A stretch of 15,870 nt of DNA, taken from positions 1 to 15,870 of the forward strand of contig CAZWLL010000047.1 in NCBI GenBank assembly GCA_964634795.1. The letters run 5' to 3'. This DNA is from UMGS1696 sp964634795. Its GTDB lineage: Bacteria > Bacillota > Clostridia > Oscillospirales > CAG-272. The translations under genes were made by a program, and so were the position numbers. The notes under the pieces were generated by a model. It was not told the DNA's origin, did no database searches, and saw only the letters and a list, made by a program, of their open reading frames with translations. This document shows positions 1-10,000 of this stretch, piece after piece (position 1 is the stretch's first letter; each line of letters begins with the position of its first letter).

Positions 1-66
1 ATTATTACGCATTCCTAAGTTAAAATCATCTAAGGTAAACTCCCTGAGGTGTTCGAAATAGAAATG

Positions 67-237
67 AGCATAAAAACCCACAAAGAGTAAAAAGGAGCCC
101 GGACTTCCGACGTGAGGTTTGCAGACCTCCCTCCGTTGCCGTGAGACGCATTCCGCGCCACCGCGACGTATAGGACGCTGGGAGCACGAACCGCCGGAGA
201 GGGCGCCGTCCTTGCGAGAGCAGGGTTTCTGTATGCT
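67..237. other. GC-rich imperfectly palindromic intergenic element
   Basis: No convincing gene lies in the first 306 bases. The stretch instead has a GC-rich core in AT-rich flanks. Its outer arms are complementary: AGCATAAAAACCC at 67-79 pairs with GGGTTTCTGTATGCT at 223-237, with a 2-base bulge. Further in, AAGGA near 92-96 can pair with TCCTT near 209-213, and a small hairpin (GAGGT at 114-118 with ACCTC at 125-129) sits inside. This could be a structured RNA, a short interspersed repeat or MITE-like element, or a relic. Open frames on both strands here are short, rich in Arg and Ser, and lack a good ribosome binding site, so I do not call them genes. The pairing was found by eye and not scored. 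Confidence 0.4.
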
Positions 238-306
238 TGTTTTGAAACGGCACGTTGGGGAGTTTTATTTATTTTTAAAAACCGAAAAAATAATCCGTGA
301 AGGTGT

Positions 307-2472
307 ATGAATATGAAATTTTATCAGAAATACAAAGCGTATTCGCCGAATATCGACTGCGGTATGTTTGACGCGTCGGTTCCCGGAAATGTTCAGCTTG
401 ACTACATTACAGCGCACCCCGAATTCGTATCCGACATAAACTACGGCATGGAACACAAGAAGATGGTTCAGCTTGAGCCGTACACATGGTTCTACAAAAC
501 AAATCTTACCTTCGAACGCAAGGACGGCGAGAAAATCTGGTTTGTCACAGAGGGTATCGACTACATATGGACTCTTATTTTAGGCGGCATTGAGTTTTAT
601 ACTCACGAGGGAATGTTCACGCGTGTCGACATATGTCTTGACGATGTATCCGAGGAGCTGTTCGGACATCCGCTTGAAAACGGCACGGAATTTGAGATAA
701 AAATTCACCCGCATCCGATGCTTGAAGGAATGCCGATGGACAGAAATCAGGCTGCACAGTGCTGCAAGCCTCCCGTTGCATACGAATGGGACTGGCATCC
801 GCGTGTAATTCCGTCGGGATTATGGAACGAGTGCTACATTGAGTCGCGCGACAAATATTACATAGGAAGATGCGAGGCAAGATACACACTCGCAAAGGAT
901 TTTTCATCCGCAGAGCTGACGATTACCGCAGATACGGCGTCAGAGGCTGAGGTATGTGTATATTCGCCGAGCGGTGAGACCGTAGCTCACGGTGTGTTCG
1001 AGGGCGGCATTTTCAAGACTAAAATCGATTCTCCGAAGCTGTGGTGGTGCCGCGGCTACGGTGAGCCGAATTTATATAAGTACATCGTAAAGTGCGGAGA
1101 AAACACTGTAGAGAAGCACATAGGCTTCCGTCGTGTGGAATTGACAATGAACACGGGCAGGTTTGTCGAGCCGCAGCAGTTCCCGAAGACACGCGCATAT
1201 CCTCCGGCACAGATTACACTGAACGGTGTAAATGTATTCGCCAAGGGTTCGAATTATGTAAACCAGGAAATATTCACGGGTACAATGACGCGTGAAAAAT
1301 ATGAGGAGCTCATTAAATTCGCGTATGACGCCAACATGAACATATTCCGCTGCTGGGGCGGTACAGGCTGTCAGAAGGAAATGTTCTACTCTCTCTGCGA
1401 TGAATACGGCATCATGATTTGGTTTGAGTTCCCTCTTGCCTGCAACGATTACTACGATTCGGAAAAGTATCTTAAGGTATTAAAGCAGGAAGCGACCGCC
1501 ATTATTCTGACACTGCGCTCACACCCGTGCATCACGCTGTGGTGCGGCGGAAACGAGCTGTTTAATTCATGGTCGGGCATGACTGACCAGCGTCTTGCGC
1601 TGCGTCTTTTGAACGCTCTCACGCTTGAGTACGCGCCCGAAATACCGTACAATCCTACCTCTCCCATCTGGGGAATGAAGCACGGCGGATACACCTTCCT
1701 CGACCCCACAACGGGTGTGGATCAGTTTACGCTGTTCTCGAATACGGAGGCTACGGCATATACGGAATTCGGTATTCCGTCTACTCCGTCGGTTGAATAT
1801 CTCGAGAGCTTCATCCCGAAGGAAGAATTGTTCCCGCCGAAGCCGGGCGGAGTATGGCAGGCGCATCACGCCTTCTACGCATGGAACGGACGTGAGCCGT
1901 GGCTGTCACTGCCTACGCTCGAGCGTTTCGGTGACGTAAGCACGCTTGAAAATCTTGTCGAGACCTCGGGCTGGCTTCAGGGCATAGGATATAAAGCGAT
2001 ATTCGAGGAAGCGAGAAGACAAAAGCCGCTGTGCGCTATGGCTATAAACTGGTGCTGGTGCGAGCCTTGGAAGTGCGCGGCGAACAACTCGCTCATCGCG
2101 TACCCGAACATAAAGAAGAGCGGCTACTACACGGTAAAGGATTCGCTCAGAGATATCGTTCCGTCCGCTAAGTTCACCAAATTCTCATGGGATGCGGGCA
2201 AGGCGTGCGAGTTTGAGACATGGCTTCTCAACGACGGAACAAAGCCTGCGGCAGGCAGAATAACATCGACAGTTGAGCTTGATGGAGTTAAATTCTATGT
2301 CGGAGTCGATGAGCTTTCTACAGACGCCAACGCAAACGCGAAGGGCAAGACGCATTCGTTTGAGATACCCGCCTCGGTAAAAGCCAAAACGAGAATGAAG
2401 GTCAAGGTAACTCTTGAGGAAGAGTCGGGAGAGGTCATCGAGAACGAATACATAATGGTAGTCGGAGCGTAA
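307..2472 (+). CDS. Glycoside hydrolase family 2 protein, beta-mannosidase-like
   Basis: Probably a cytoplasmic exo-acting glycosidase of the GH2 beta-mannosidase group that releases a sugar from the non-reducing end of an oligosaccharide; the substrate is inferred, not shown. There is no signal peptide. The order is a jelly-roll domain (about 1-175), an immunoglobulin-like domain (about 185-285), a TIM barrel (about 295-605) and a C-terminal beta domain. The motif WDWHPRVIPSGLW (161-173) matches the beta-mannosidase WDWGP signature with His in place of Gly. Glu417 in CGGNE is the expected acid/base and Glu487 in TEFG the expected nucleophile; NWCWCEPW (581-588) is a further conserved barrel motif. 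At 721 residues it is somewhat shorter than many beta-mannosidases. GAAGG at 299-303 lies only 3 bases from the ATG at 307 but 9 from the in-frame ATG at 313, so the real start may be 313. I see no clear promoter. A related activity such as exo-glucosaminidase is possible. Confidence 0.85.
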   Translation: MNMKFYQKYKAYSPNIDCGMFDASVPGNVQLDYITAHPEFVSDINYGMEHKKMVQLEPYTWFYKTNLTFERKDGEKIWFVTEGIDYIWTLILGGIEFYTHEGMFTRVDICLDDVSEELFGHPLENGTEFEIKIHPHPMLEGMPMDRNQAAQCCKPPVAYEWDWHPRVIPSGLWNECYIESRDKYYIGRCEARYTLAKDFSSAELTITADTASEAEVCVYSPSGETVAHGVFEGGIFKTKIDSPKLWWCRGYGEPNLYKYIVKCGENTVEKHIGFRRVELTMNTGRFVEPQQFPKTRAYPPAQITLNGVNVFAKGSNYVNQEIFTGTMTREKYEELIKFAYDANMNIFRCWGGTGCQKEMFYSLCDEYGIMIWFEFPLACNDYYDSEKYLKVLKQEATAIILTLRSHPCITLWCGGNELFNSWSGMTDQRLALRLLNALTLEYAPEIPYNPTSPIWGMKHGGYTFLDPTTGVDQFTLFSNTEATAYTEFGIPSTPSVEYLESFIPKEELFPPKPGGVWQAHHAFYAWNGREPWLSLPTLERFGDVSTLENLVETSGWLQGIGYKAIFEEARRQKPLCAMAINWCWCEPWKCAANNSLIAYPNIKKSGYYTVKDSLRDIVPSAKFTKFSWDAGKACEFETWLLNDGTKPAAGRITSTVELDGVKFYVGVDELSTDANANAKGKTHSFEIPASVKAKTRMKVKVTLEEESGEVIENEYIMVVGA

Positions 2473-2481
2473 TCCGATTGG

Positions 2482-2536
2482 CAGTCATCAATCATCAATC
2501 ATCAATCATCAATCAACGATTGCCGATTGCCGACTG
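2482..2536 (+). repeat. Heptanucleotide tandem repeat able to form a hairpin
   Basis: Four perfect copies of ATCAATC run from 2487 to 2514, followed by two copies of CGATTGC (2517-2530) and CGACTG (2531-2536). The two sets are nearly complementary: 2482-2500 pairs with 2518-2536 as three 5-bp blocks (CAGTC/GACTG, then CAATC/GATTG twice) separated by 2-base mismatches, leaving a 17-base loop with two more copies. The repeat starts 9 bases after the GH2 stop codon and lies upstream of the rnz ribosome binding site. No T-run follows, so it is not a standard terminator. The rest of the 2473-2592 gap is AT-rich, and I see only weak promoter-like matches there. Confidence 0.75.
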
Positions 2537-2592
2537 TAAATTACATACTTATCGATTTGCAATAAAAAATACCAAGAATAAAGGAGCATGAG

Positions 2593-3483
2593 ATGTTGGA
2601 CGTTTGTCTTCCCGGTACAGGCGGAACGGTTCCGCGTTTTGACAGATTTCTCAGCTGCTGTTATCTTCGCTATGAAGGGGTAGGCTTACTCATAGACTGC
2701 GGAGAGGGAACACAGCTTTCGGTTAAAAAAGCCGGTTTTTCACTCGGAAAAATATCGATATTACTGCTTACGCACTATCACGCCGATCATGTAAGCGGAC
2801 TTCCGGGACTGCTTTTATCTATGGGAAACGAGGGAAAGACATCTCCGCTTTACATATACGGTCCGAAGGGCCTTGACAATGTTGTAAAAGGCCTTACGGT
2901 GATAGTTCCCGAGCTGCCGTTCAGAATAGTTACAAAAACGCTTTCTGATTTCGATTCGTTTACGCAAAACGGTTTTACCGTTACCGCGTTTGAACTCAGA
3001 CACTCGTGTGTGTGCTTAGGATACGATATAAGAATAGCACGCGGCGGAAAATTCGATAAGGAAAAAGCCGAGGCAAACGGTGTTCCGCTTAAGTATTGGT
3101 CTATTCTGCAGCGAGGCGAGAGCATTGACGGATACACACCCGATATGGTGCTCGGAAAACAGCGCAGGGGACTGCATGTCACGTTTGCTACCGACACAAG
3201 ACCGTGTGAGATTATTTCAACCATGGCATACGACGCGGATTTGCTCATATGCGAGGGAATGTTTGAGCTTGACAAGAGCGCAAGAGCGAAGGAGTCGGGG
3301 CACATGACAATGGCAAGCGCCGCGAGACTCGCGAAGGATGCGCAATGCGCGGAGCTGTGGCTGACGCATTACAGTCCCGCACTGCCCGAGCCCGAGGAAT
3401 ACGCCGTAGAGCCTATGTCGATATTCGAAAACACGGTATTGTGCGGCGACGGATACACAAAAACGCTCAGATTCGAAGAATAA
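2593..3483 (+). CDS. rnz: Ribonuclease Z (tRNase Z), metallo-beta-lactamase fold
   Basis: An endonuclease that cuts the 3' trailer from tRNA precursors lacking an encoded CCA, acting in the cytoplasm with two zinc ions. The metal site is complete: HYHADH (His61, His63, Asp65, His66), His137 in RHSCVCLGY, Asp201 in FATDTRP, His237 in HMTMASAA and His259 in LTHYSP. The N-terminal GTGGTVP and IDCGEGTQ blocks also fit the family, and 296 residues is normal for the short form. The flexible arm that grips tRNA is recognisable at about 160-177 (GVPLKYWSILQRGE), but its usual Gly-Pro pair is replaced by LKYW. AAAGGAG at 2580-2586 lies 6 bases before the ATG, which supports the start. It is co-oriented with the GH2 gene 120 bases upstream and ends in a strong terminator. 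A related phosphodiesterase of the same fold is a less likely alternative. Confidence 0.88.
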   Translation: MLDVCLPGTGGTVPRFDRFLSCCYLRYEGVGLLIDCGEGTQLSVKKAGFSLGKISILLLTHYHADHVSGLPGLLLSMGNEGKTSPLYIYGPKGLDNVVKGLTVIVPELPFRIVTKTLSDFDSFTQNGFTVTAFELRHSCVCLGYDIRIARGGKFDKEKAEANGVPLKYWSILQRGESIDGYTPDMVLGKQRRGLHVTFATDTRPCEIISTMAYDADLLICEGMFELDKSARAKESGHMTMASAARLAKDAQCAELWLTHYSPALPEPEEYAVEPMSIFENTVLCGDGYTKTLRFEE

Positions 3484-3488
3484 TAATC

Positions 3489-3520
3489 AAAAAAATAACG
3501 GCATATGCCGTTATTTTTTT
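3489..3520. terminator. Bidirectional intrinsic terminator (perfect 32-bp palindrome)
   Basis: The 32 bases are exactly self-complementary, centred on CATATG at 3502-3507. They have seven A at the left end and seven T at the right end, so each strand reads as a stem followed by a T-run. The palindrome lies 5 bases after the rnz stop codon and 4 bases before the end of addA, and can stop transcription of both convergent units. The hairpin loop would be formed by the central few bases. Confidence 0.92.
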
Positions 3521-3524
3521 GCCT

Positions 3525-6500
3525 CTATATTTTTACCATTTCTCCGAGGACCGTCGAGTATATGTACACATCGCGGAGCGGTTCGCCGAAAATCTTCTCG
3601 CAAATGACGCGGTAAGTCTCAAGCTGATTTTTATGTCTCTCTCGCAGCTTGGCGTGCGCCATATCGTGATTTTTGTATTCTTCCGCTGTAAAGCCGTCGG
3701 TTTTGTAGTCGACAAGCTCAAGTAATCCCGTGTCATGATTGCGGTAAAGGCAGTCTATTACGCCTTGTACAGTAATCATGCTGTTTTTATCCGTGAGATA
3801 CTGAGACAGCTCTTCGTTTTCAGTGAAATCTGCGGCAGGCAGATTGATGTTGAAGCGGAACTCACGCTTGATATAGTCCGCCATCGATATACGGCGGAAC
3901 AAATCACTGCGCATGAATATATAAATCTGACGTTTGTCGAGCATAGCCGCGAGCTTTCGGGAGATTATCTTGTGCTCAGTCATTCGTGTGATTTCGGCGT
4001 CAATTCCTTTTTCGCCGAGATTTTTTATATCCATGAACTGCATAAATGTATGCATTGCGGTACCCTTTTCGGCTGCCGTGTAGGTGTTCGCTCCCGTGAT
4101 GAACTTCGGCATGACAAGAGCGGTATTATTGTTATCACTGTCATCGGTGATGCTGTTTTCAGCCGATAAATCAAGATATACCGGGCTGAGAACTCCCGCC
4201 ATAGCTTTTACGGGAATGTTCGGGGACGGTTCGCGTTCGGATGCGAGACAGCTTGCGACCTCCGCGGGAATGTCTGACGGAGTGCTGCCGTTATCGCTTG
4301 CTTCTTCCTCACCCGATGTCGGGCAGCTGCATGACAACAACTGCGATATTTCATCGGCTGACGGAGTGTTCAGTATATAATCGCCACTGTTTGTGTTTGC
4401 ACAGCACATGAGAATCCAGTAAAGGTATGTGTCGTGCTTTGTTGCAGTGTACGCGTCGATGTTGTATGCCATGGCGCTTGTTTTTTGAAGCAGTCCTTCG
4501 ATATTTGATTCCTTTCCCGTGATAAAGAGACGGTTTTTAGCCCTTGTCATCGCCACGTAAAGCATTCGTATTTCCTCAAAAGAGGATGATGCCGCCATGC
4601 GCTCCGAAATCAGTTCGTGCTTGAGTGTGGGCTTTACGGATAAACCCGTGTCATCGGATATTTTCGTTCCGAAGCCGAGCTCGCTGTCAAACAGCATCGG
4701 TCTGCTCTCGTCAGTCGTAGTACGACGTCTGTCTGTTTCACATAAAAAGCATATGGGAAACTCAAGTCCCTTTGATGAGTGAATACTGAGTATTTTTACC
4801 GCGTCAAGAGATGCGTCTCCCTCGTCGGAGGTATGATCGCGTGGGATTTCGGTTTCAATATATTTAATAAGCTCGCTGAGCGATGATGAAGTATCGGAGT
4901 CGGCTTGTCCTATTAAATCGAGAAGGCGGCGAACTGCGTCGCTTTCAAGCGGATCATAAGATGCCCCGTTAATTGATGTCGAGTCAATACATGCCGAGAG
5001 AATCAGAGGAGAATTTTCGCTGATAAAGTTTACGGCGAAAATGTCGGCACGTGTTGAGTGCGCAAGAGATCGGTATGTATTAAGTCTGTCGATGAAATGC
5101 TGTATTTTATCGGCTAAAGCGGCATCATGTTCTTCCGAGGAAAGGTACGAATAAAGTGAGACGAAAAGGTGCGTTTCGCTTGAGACGATTTTGATGCTTG
5201 AGAGCTCGTCAAGCGTAAATCCGAATACCGGGCTCAAAAGAGCACCCGACAGATAAATATCGTCAAGCGGATTGTTGATTATCTCAAGCAGGGACAGAAT
5301 AAGCTTGACAGATGAGAAGGACTCAAGCGGCTCCGTGCGGCGAAGACGGCATTTTATGCCGCGCTTTGTGAGTGCGTTTTTAAATTCCGCTCCGTGAGAT
5401 GCGGGACTGCGCAGCAGAATCGCGATGTCTCCCGCGGCAACGGTGCGTTTTAAATCCGAGCTGTACTCTCCGATAAGCGACTTTACAGTCGACGCGACGT
5501 ATTCGGCTTCGTAATTTATTCCTTCACCTGTCGATGATTTCGGCAGAATCGTAATTTCAACAGGGTGACTTTCGCAAATACCCGATGCGGCGAATATCAG
5601 CTTATCCGAATCGGTATACGTTATATCCGACATCGGGAACAGCGTTCCCGTTACAAGATTCGTAAAGGATATGATTTCACGTGAGCATCTGAAGTTTTCG
5701 CTCATGTATAAGGTGTAGCTGTCCGTGTCAGCCGTAAAGCCTCCGTCGGCATTTTTCCATATGTTTTTGTAATTATTGAAAACCGAAGGGTCGGCGCCGC
5801 GAAATTTATATATGGATTGCTTTATATCTCCGACAAAAAATCTGTTGGAATACGCCGACAGACGTTCGAAAATATAATCCTGAGTGCTGTCTGTATCCTG
5901 AAATTCGTCTATGAATATGTATTTGTATTTTTTCGCTATCTCATCCGCGATGTTGTCTGCGGACAGAATTTTAGCGGAAAGTGCCTCAAGGTCGTGATAG
6001 CTCATGATGCCTCGGCTGTTTTTTTCACGGTTAACCTCGGCACCGTATTCGTCAAGCAAAGCACACAGCACATTAAGTATTCGCTCTGACGCGTTCTTTT
6101 CCGCAAGAAGAAGCATCTCGTCTCCGAACAGTATGGCATTGCGCAGCTCCTTCAGGTCTTCTTTACAGTTATCTCGAATTGTCTTATAAGCAGCTGAGGT
6201 TTCACATGCATATTCCTTTTTCAGTGTTCCGAGACGGCTGAACTTTACAGCATCGACATATGTTTTAAGCGGCGCGAAGTCGGACGCCTTATTTGCCGCT
6301 TCACGCAGAGAGGCGCAAATTTCGCAGTCGTCTGTGATGTTATTATAATATGCTTTGTACAACAGCTCGTCGGCTTCTATATCGTCCATGATGCGTGAGA
6401 ACGTCTCGGCGTAGTGAGCGGCGAATGAGGCAACGCATTTTCTTACCTCGCCGAGCAGTCCGCTGCCGTCGAAACGCTCGCTTGCTTGGCGCAGCTGTGA

Positions 6501-7091
6501 TATATCTATGTTTTTGCTTTCCAGTGTATGCGATATTCCGAGCAGCTCAGTGTCGATATGAGAGGTATCCTTGGTTTTGCTGATAAGATCGCAGAAAAAC
6601 AGCCAGTCGTTGTCGTCATCCGATGAATTGTTCCGAGCGAAAAACGAATTTACCGTTTTGGACATTGCTCTTGTCTCGATTTCGCAAAGCTCTCCCTCCG
6701 ATGCGATTCGCGTGTCGGGAGAAAGCCCCAAAACGGGAAAATACTTTCGTACCCTTTTGTAGAGGAACGAATCCATTGTGCATATATCTGCCGAGGACAG
6801 CGACGACAGCTGTCCGTTTATATATGAGGACAGTGTGCGGTTTTGATTTTTCTCGCTTCTCAGTGAAATAAGCTTGTTTTTTATTCTCTGCTTCATTTCG
6901 GCTGCTGCGGCTTTCGTGAAGGTTACGACAAGCAGCTCATCCGCGGAGCATTTTCCGTCGGCTATAAGTCTTGCTATTTTTTCGGTCAGAACCGCGGTCT
7001 TTCCGCTTCCGGCAGCCGCGGAGATAAGCAGATTGCCGTCGTTATATTCTATGGCTTTTTCTTGAGAGGGAGTGTATTTAATATCAGACAT
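3525..7091 (-). CDS. addA: ATP-dependent helicase/nuclease subunit AddA
   Basis: The helicase and nuclease subunit of AddAB, the Firmicute counterpart of RecBCD. It unwinds and trims double-strand ends to prepare 3' overhangs for RecA. Superfamily 1 (UvrD-like) motifs are all present: Walker A AAAGSGKT (25-32), VVTFTKAAAAEM (55-66), DEFQDT (395-400), GDIKQSIYKFRGA (421-433), SIHSSKGLEFP (769-779) and YVAMTRAKNRLF (845-856). A Ser/Asp/Asn-rich linker (about 920-990) leads to the C-terminal PD-(D/E)XK nuclease domain with His1014, Asp1113 in VID, and Asp1128 and Lys1130 in VDYKT. The domain is therefore intact, and 1188 residues is close to the usual length. AGGAG (complement of 7097-7101) lies 5 bases before the ATG. 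That ATG overlaps the end of addB by 8 bases, indicating coupled translation of the two subunits. Confidence 0.97.
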   Translation of the reverse strand: MSDIKYTPSQEKAIEYNDGNLLISAAAGSGKTAVLTEKIARLIADGKCSADELLVVTFTKAAAAEMKQRIKNKLISLRSEKNQNRTLSSYINGQLSSLSSADICTMDSFLYKRVRKYFPVLGLSPDTRIASEGELCEIETRAMSKTVNSFFARNNSSDDDNDWLFFCDLISKTKDTSHIDTELLGISHTLESKNIDISQLRQASERFDGSGLLGEVRKCVASFAAHYAETFSRIMDDIEADELLYKAYYNNITDDCEICASLREAANKASDFAPLKTYVDAVKFSRLGTLKKEYACETSAAYKTIRDNCKEDLKELRNAILFGDEMLLLAEKNASERILNVLCALLDEYGAEVNREKNSRGIMSYHDLEALSAKILSADNIADEIAKKYKYIFIDEFQDTDSTQDYIFERLSAYSNRFFVGDIKQSIYKFRGADPSVFNNYKNIWKNADGGFTADTDSYTLYMSENFRCSREIISFTNLVTGTLFPMSDITYTDSDKLIFAASGICESHPVEITILPKSSTGEGINYEAEYVASTVKSLIGEYSSDLKRTVAAGDIAILLRSPASHGAEFKNALTKRGIKCRLRRTEPLESFSSVKLILSLLEIINNPLDDIYLSGALLSPVFGFTLDELSSIKIVSSETHLFVSLYSYLSSEEHDAALADKIQHFIDRLNTYRSLAHSTRADIFAVNFISENSPLILSACIDSTSINGASYDPLESDAVRRLLDLIGQADSDTSSSLSELIKYIETEIPRDHTSDEGDASLDAVKILSIHSSKGLEFPICFLCETDRRRTTTDESRPMLFDSELGFGTKISDDTGLSVKPTLKHELISERMAASSSFEEIRMLYVAMTRAKNRLFITGKESNIEGLLQKTSAMAYNIDAYTATKHDTYLYWILMCCANTNSGDYILNTPSADEISQLLSCSCPTSGEEEASDNGSTPSDIPAEVASCLASEREPSPNIPVKAMAGVLSPVYLDLSAENSITDDSDNNNTALVMPKFITGANTYTAAEKGTAMHTFMQFMDIKNLGEKGIDAEITRMTEHKIISRKLAAMLDKRQIYIFMRSDLFRRISMADYIKREFRFNINLPAADFTENEELSQYLTDKNSMITVQGVIDCLYRNHDTGLLELVDYKTDGFTAEEYKNHDMAHAKLRERHKNQLETYRVICEKIFGEPLRDVYIYSTVLGEMVKI

Positions 7092-10000
7092 TGGAACTCC
7101 TGTATCTGCATATATATGCGTTGTCGCATAATCCGCACGGATCTATACCGTCGATTATCGCAGGCTTTAAGTCGAAATTCTTGCGCAGTATGTTGTCTCC
7201 GATGCTTTTTATTTGTTCGAAAAGCTTATTTCTTATATCCGTCAGCTCGTTTTTATCAATGTATATGAGCTTGCTTTTTTTATCCTCGTTCCCCGTTTGC
7301 AGACGGCTGTTCATCATACCGCTGAAGTTGATTTTTTCGTGTGCCGTTTTCGTTATATCATCGGGTGCGTCATTTCTATTCGATGACAGAGTGGCTAAAT
7401 TATCGGAAACGTAAACAATTCCGCCGAAATCGACTGTTTTCACGTGGCTTAGGTATGTAGGAGAATTCAGAATCGAGAACATGTATATGAGAAGCTGAAT
7501 TTCCGTACCGTTGTCGAGGTTGTCACGCTTAAATGACTTATTTCCCGTTTTATAGTCCACCACCCTTACAAGGAGTGATGTGTCATTGTCCGCAAGGTCT
7601 ATTCTGTCGGCAATGCCCTCGATTATAATCCGCTCTCCGTCGGTTGAGCGGAATTCTATAGGCTTAATGCCTCCGCGCCCTATTTTCTGCTCGAACAAAA
7701 CGGGAGTGAAGCCCGATGCCGCAATTTCATTTTCAAGCTTTTCGATGAAAACAAGCACCTGACGCTTGATTCTTGCGAATAAATATTCCGCTCTGCCCTC
7801 AGCCTGTCCCATGCTTTGCTTAAGCTTTTCCTTTATGCCGTTTGTGATATTGTCGACAAGCTCCTCGCGTGACACGGCAGGGTGTGAGTCAGAGGAATCC
7901 GAATAAATATAAGAGAAATACTTCTGTAAAATAAGGTGGATTATTACGCCGATGTCGGGTATTGTCATCTCTCCCTGAGGCCTCGGCTTAACCTTTATTT
8001 CGTATTTGCATGCGTAGCTGAACGGACAGCGTATGTATGTCGAAAGCTTTGTCTGTGAAAGATATAATGTCTCTCCGCTGTGTATGATATTATCAGTGCT
8101 GCTTTGTTCGGGTGATTCCCTCTGTATGTGATTTCCGTATCCTTTGTCGAGAAGGTAATCCTCGGCACTTTTTTTGTCGTATACCGAGTATTCCGTGCCG
8201 ATATCGCGTGAATATGTGAAGTCCGTGTCAAGCATTTCACGTATTTCCGATACGGCAAACGATACATCCTTATTTTCCTCGGACAAAATCAGAACCTTTT
8301 CCGATGCGGCTGAAATCGTTCTGTAGAACATGCAGTATTCGCGCGACATAAGTACATCTGATGAGCAATCCATGAGATTTATGCCGTACTGCTCAAGCGC
8401 GATACGGTCTCGGTCGCTGAAAAACTGCTTTTCGGAATCGGTCTCGGCGGGAAACTCGCCCTCGTTTGCGCCGAGAATTATAATGTATTTTTTGCCTTCA
8501 AGGCGTATGCCCTGTGCACTGCCGATTATTATTTCGTTGCCGCCCGACGGAATGCTTCCCGTATCCATGGATTGAGCTACACGGTTGTAGAGCCCCGCAA
8601 AGCGTTTCGCGTCGATTTCGGTTCCGTTTAAAAATTCAACGGCTTTATCGAGAATTTCGCACAGCGTGCGCCATCCCGCGCGGCATTTTACCGCTTCCTC
8701 AGCCATATTGTGCTCTGTATATGCGGCGCATATGCGCTCGAGTCCGTCGAATATTCCGTATGCTTCGGCGGCGGATACTATAGCCTTCGCAATGACGGAT
8801 ACGTCGGCTGAGTGTGAGTCATTGTCGAAAATCTCCGCGAAGAGATCAAGAGGCGCTGTCAGCTGTATTCTTGTGTTGTTGATAAGAGCGAGCATTCGCT
8901 CTCCGTATTCTGTTATTTCCAGCTTGCATCCGTCGGGATTCATTGACCAGCTCTCGCCTGTATATACATTTCGTCCGTTAAGATTCCATGTGTTTATATA
9001 ATTTTCAAACAGCTCGGCTGAGTACGGGAACAGCTCGTCAGTCGTTCCGTCTTCACTTTCGGGAGGAGTAAGTGTGATTAAGCCTGTTTTAAGAAGGCTG
9101 ATTATATCCTGCTTCTGCCATCCCTCAGATACGATTTTCAGCATATAGCCGAAGAACTTTATAACGGGATTCTGTGTTACTCCCGACGATTGTGAGATAA
9201 AGCAGTTGAAGCCGTGCTGCCTCAGCTCCGTGTCGATTATGCCCTTGTACGGCTCGATGTCGTGCGCTACTATTCCTATGTCGCTGTAATCACAGCCGCT
9301 TTTCAAAAAGCTGTTTACCGCGGCTGAGCATATTCTCGCCTCGTCCGATTTGTCACGGCATCTGATAAGCTCGACGGCTCCGTTTTTCTGTTCAGCCGAA
9401 ATTTTGTCGTGAGAGCCTGAGAAAATGTTTCTTTCGCAAAAAGCAAGCTCGGGATTGTTTATGTGACGCATATTTGTGTCGAGCGATACTATATCGTACT
9501 TTTCGCCTACGGAATCCGCCGTGCGCATGAGCTTTTTAAGCGTTTCGTTTGTCTCGAAAAACTGCGGAGGAATGTCGTTTTTTCCGCGCGCCTCAGTCAT
9601 GACGGCGGCGGTGAAATTATCCGCGGAGCGCATAATTTCGCGCAGTATTTTTTCCTGACCTGCGGTGAATGACAAAAACGAATCGACAAAAACGCTTTTT
9701 CCCTTGAAATACGGATTGGAAGCTATGGAATGCGCAAGCTTGGTTTCCACATCGGCACTGTCTATGTATTCCTCGTGAAGAAGGGAGTTGTACGCGGAAT
9801 ACACAAGCACCGCGTCTGACAGCCTGTCAACAAAGCTGCCGTATTTTCCTGATTTTTCCGAAATCGCGGAATTTTCGGCGGATGCGGCATCGTTTGTCAT
9901 AAGCTCGAGTGCGGATTCAGCCTCGTCGGGGGATATGCCGTTTCTTTTAAGCTCGTCAATCGCACGGAGAAGTATCGGAATGCTTCTGTCCTCGTGAGAT

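Noticed and set aside
26..310. Open frames on both strands (26-253 minus, 119-310 plus)
   Set aside because: They are rich in Arg and Ser with no domain signal, lack a convincing ribosome binding site, and overlap a palindromic GC-rich element that explains the open frames.
2487..2514. CRISPR-like array
   Set aside because: The units are 7 bases with no spacers and no cas genes nearby; this is a simple tandem repeat.
3345..3725. 126-codon plus-strand frame spanning the end of rnz and addA
   Set aside because: It runs through the rnz stop region and the palindromic terminator, in the wrong frame of two solid genes.
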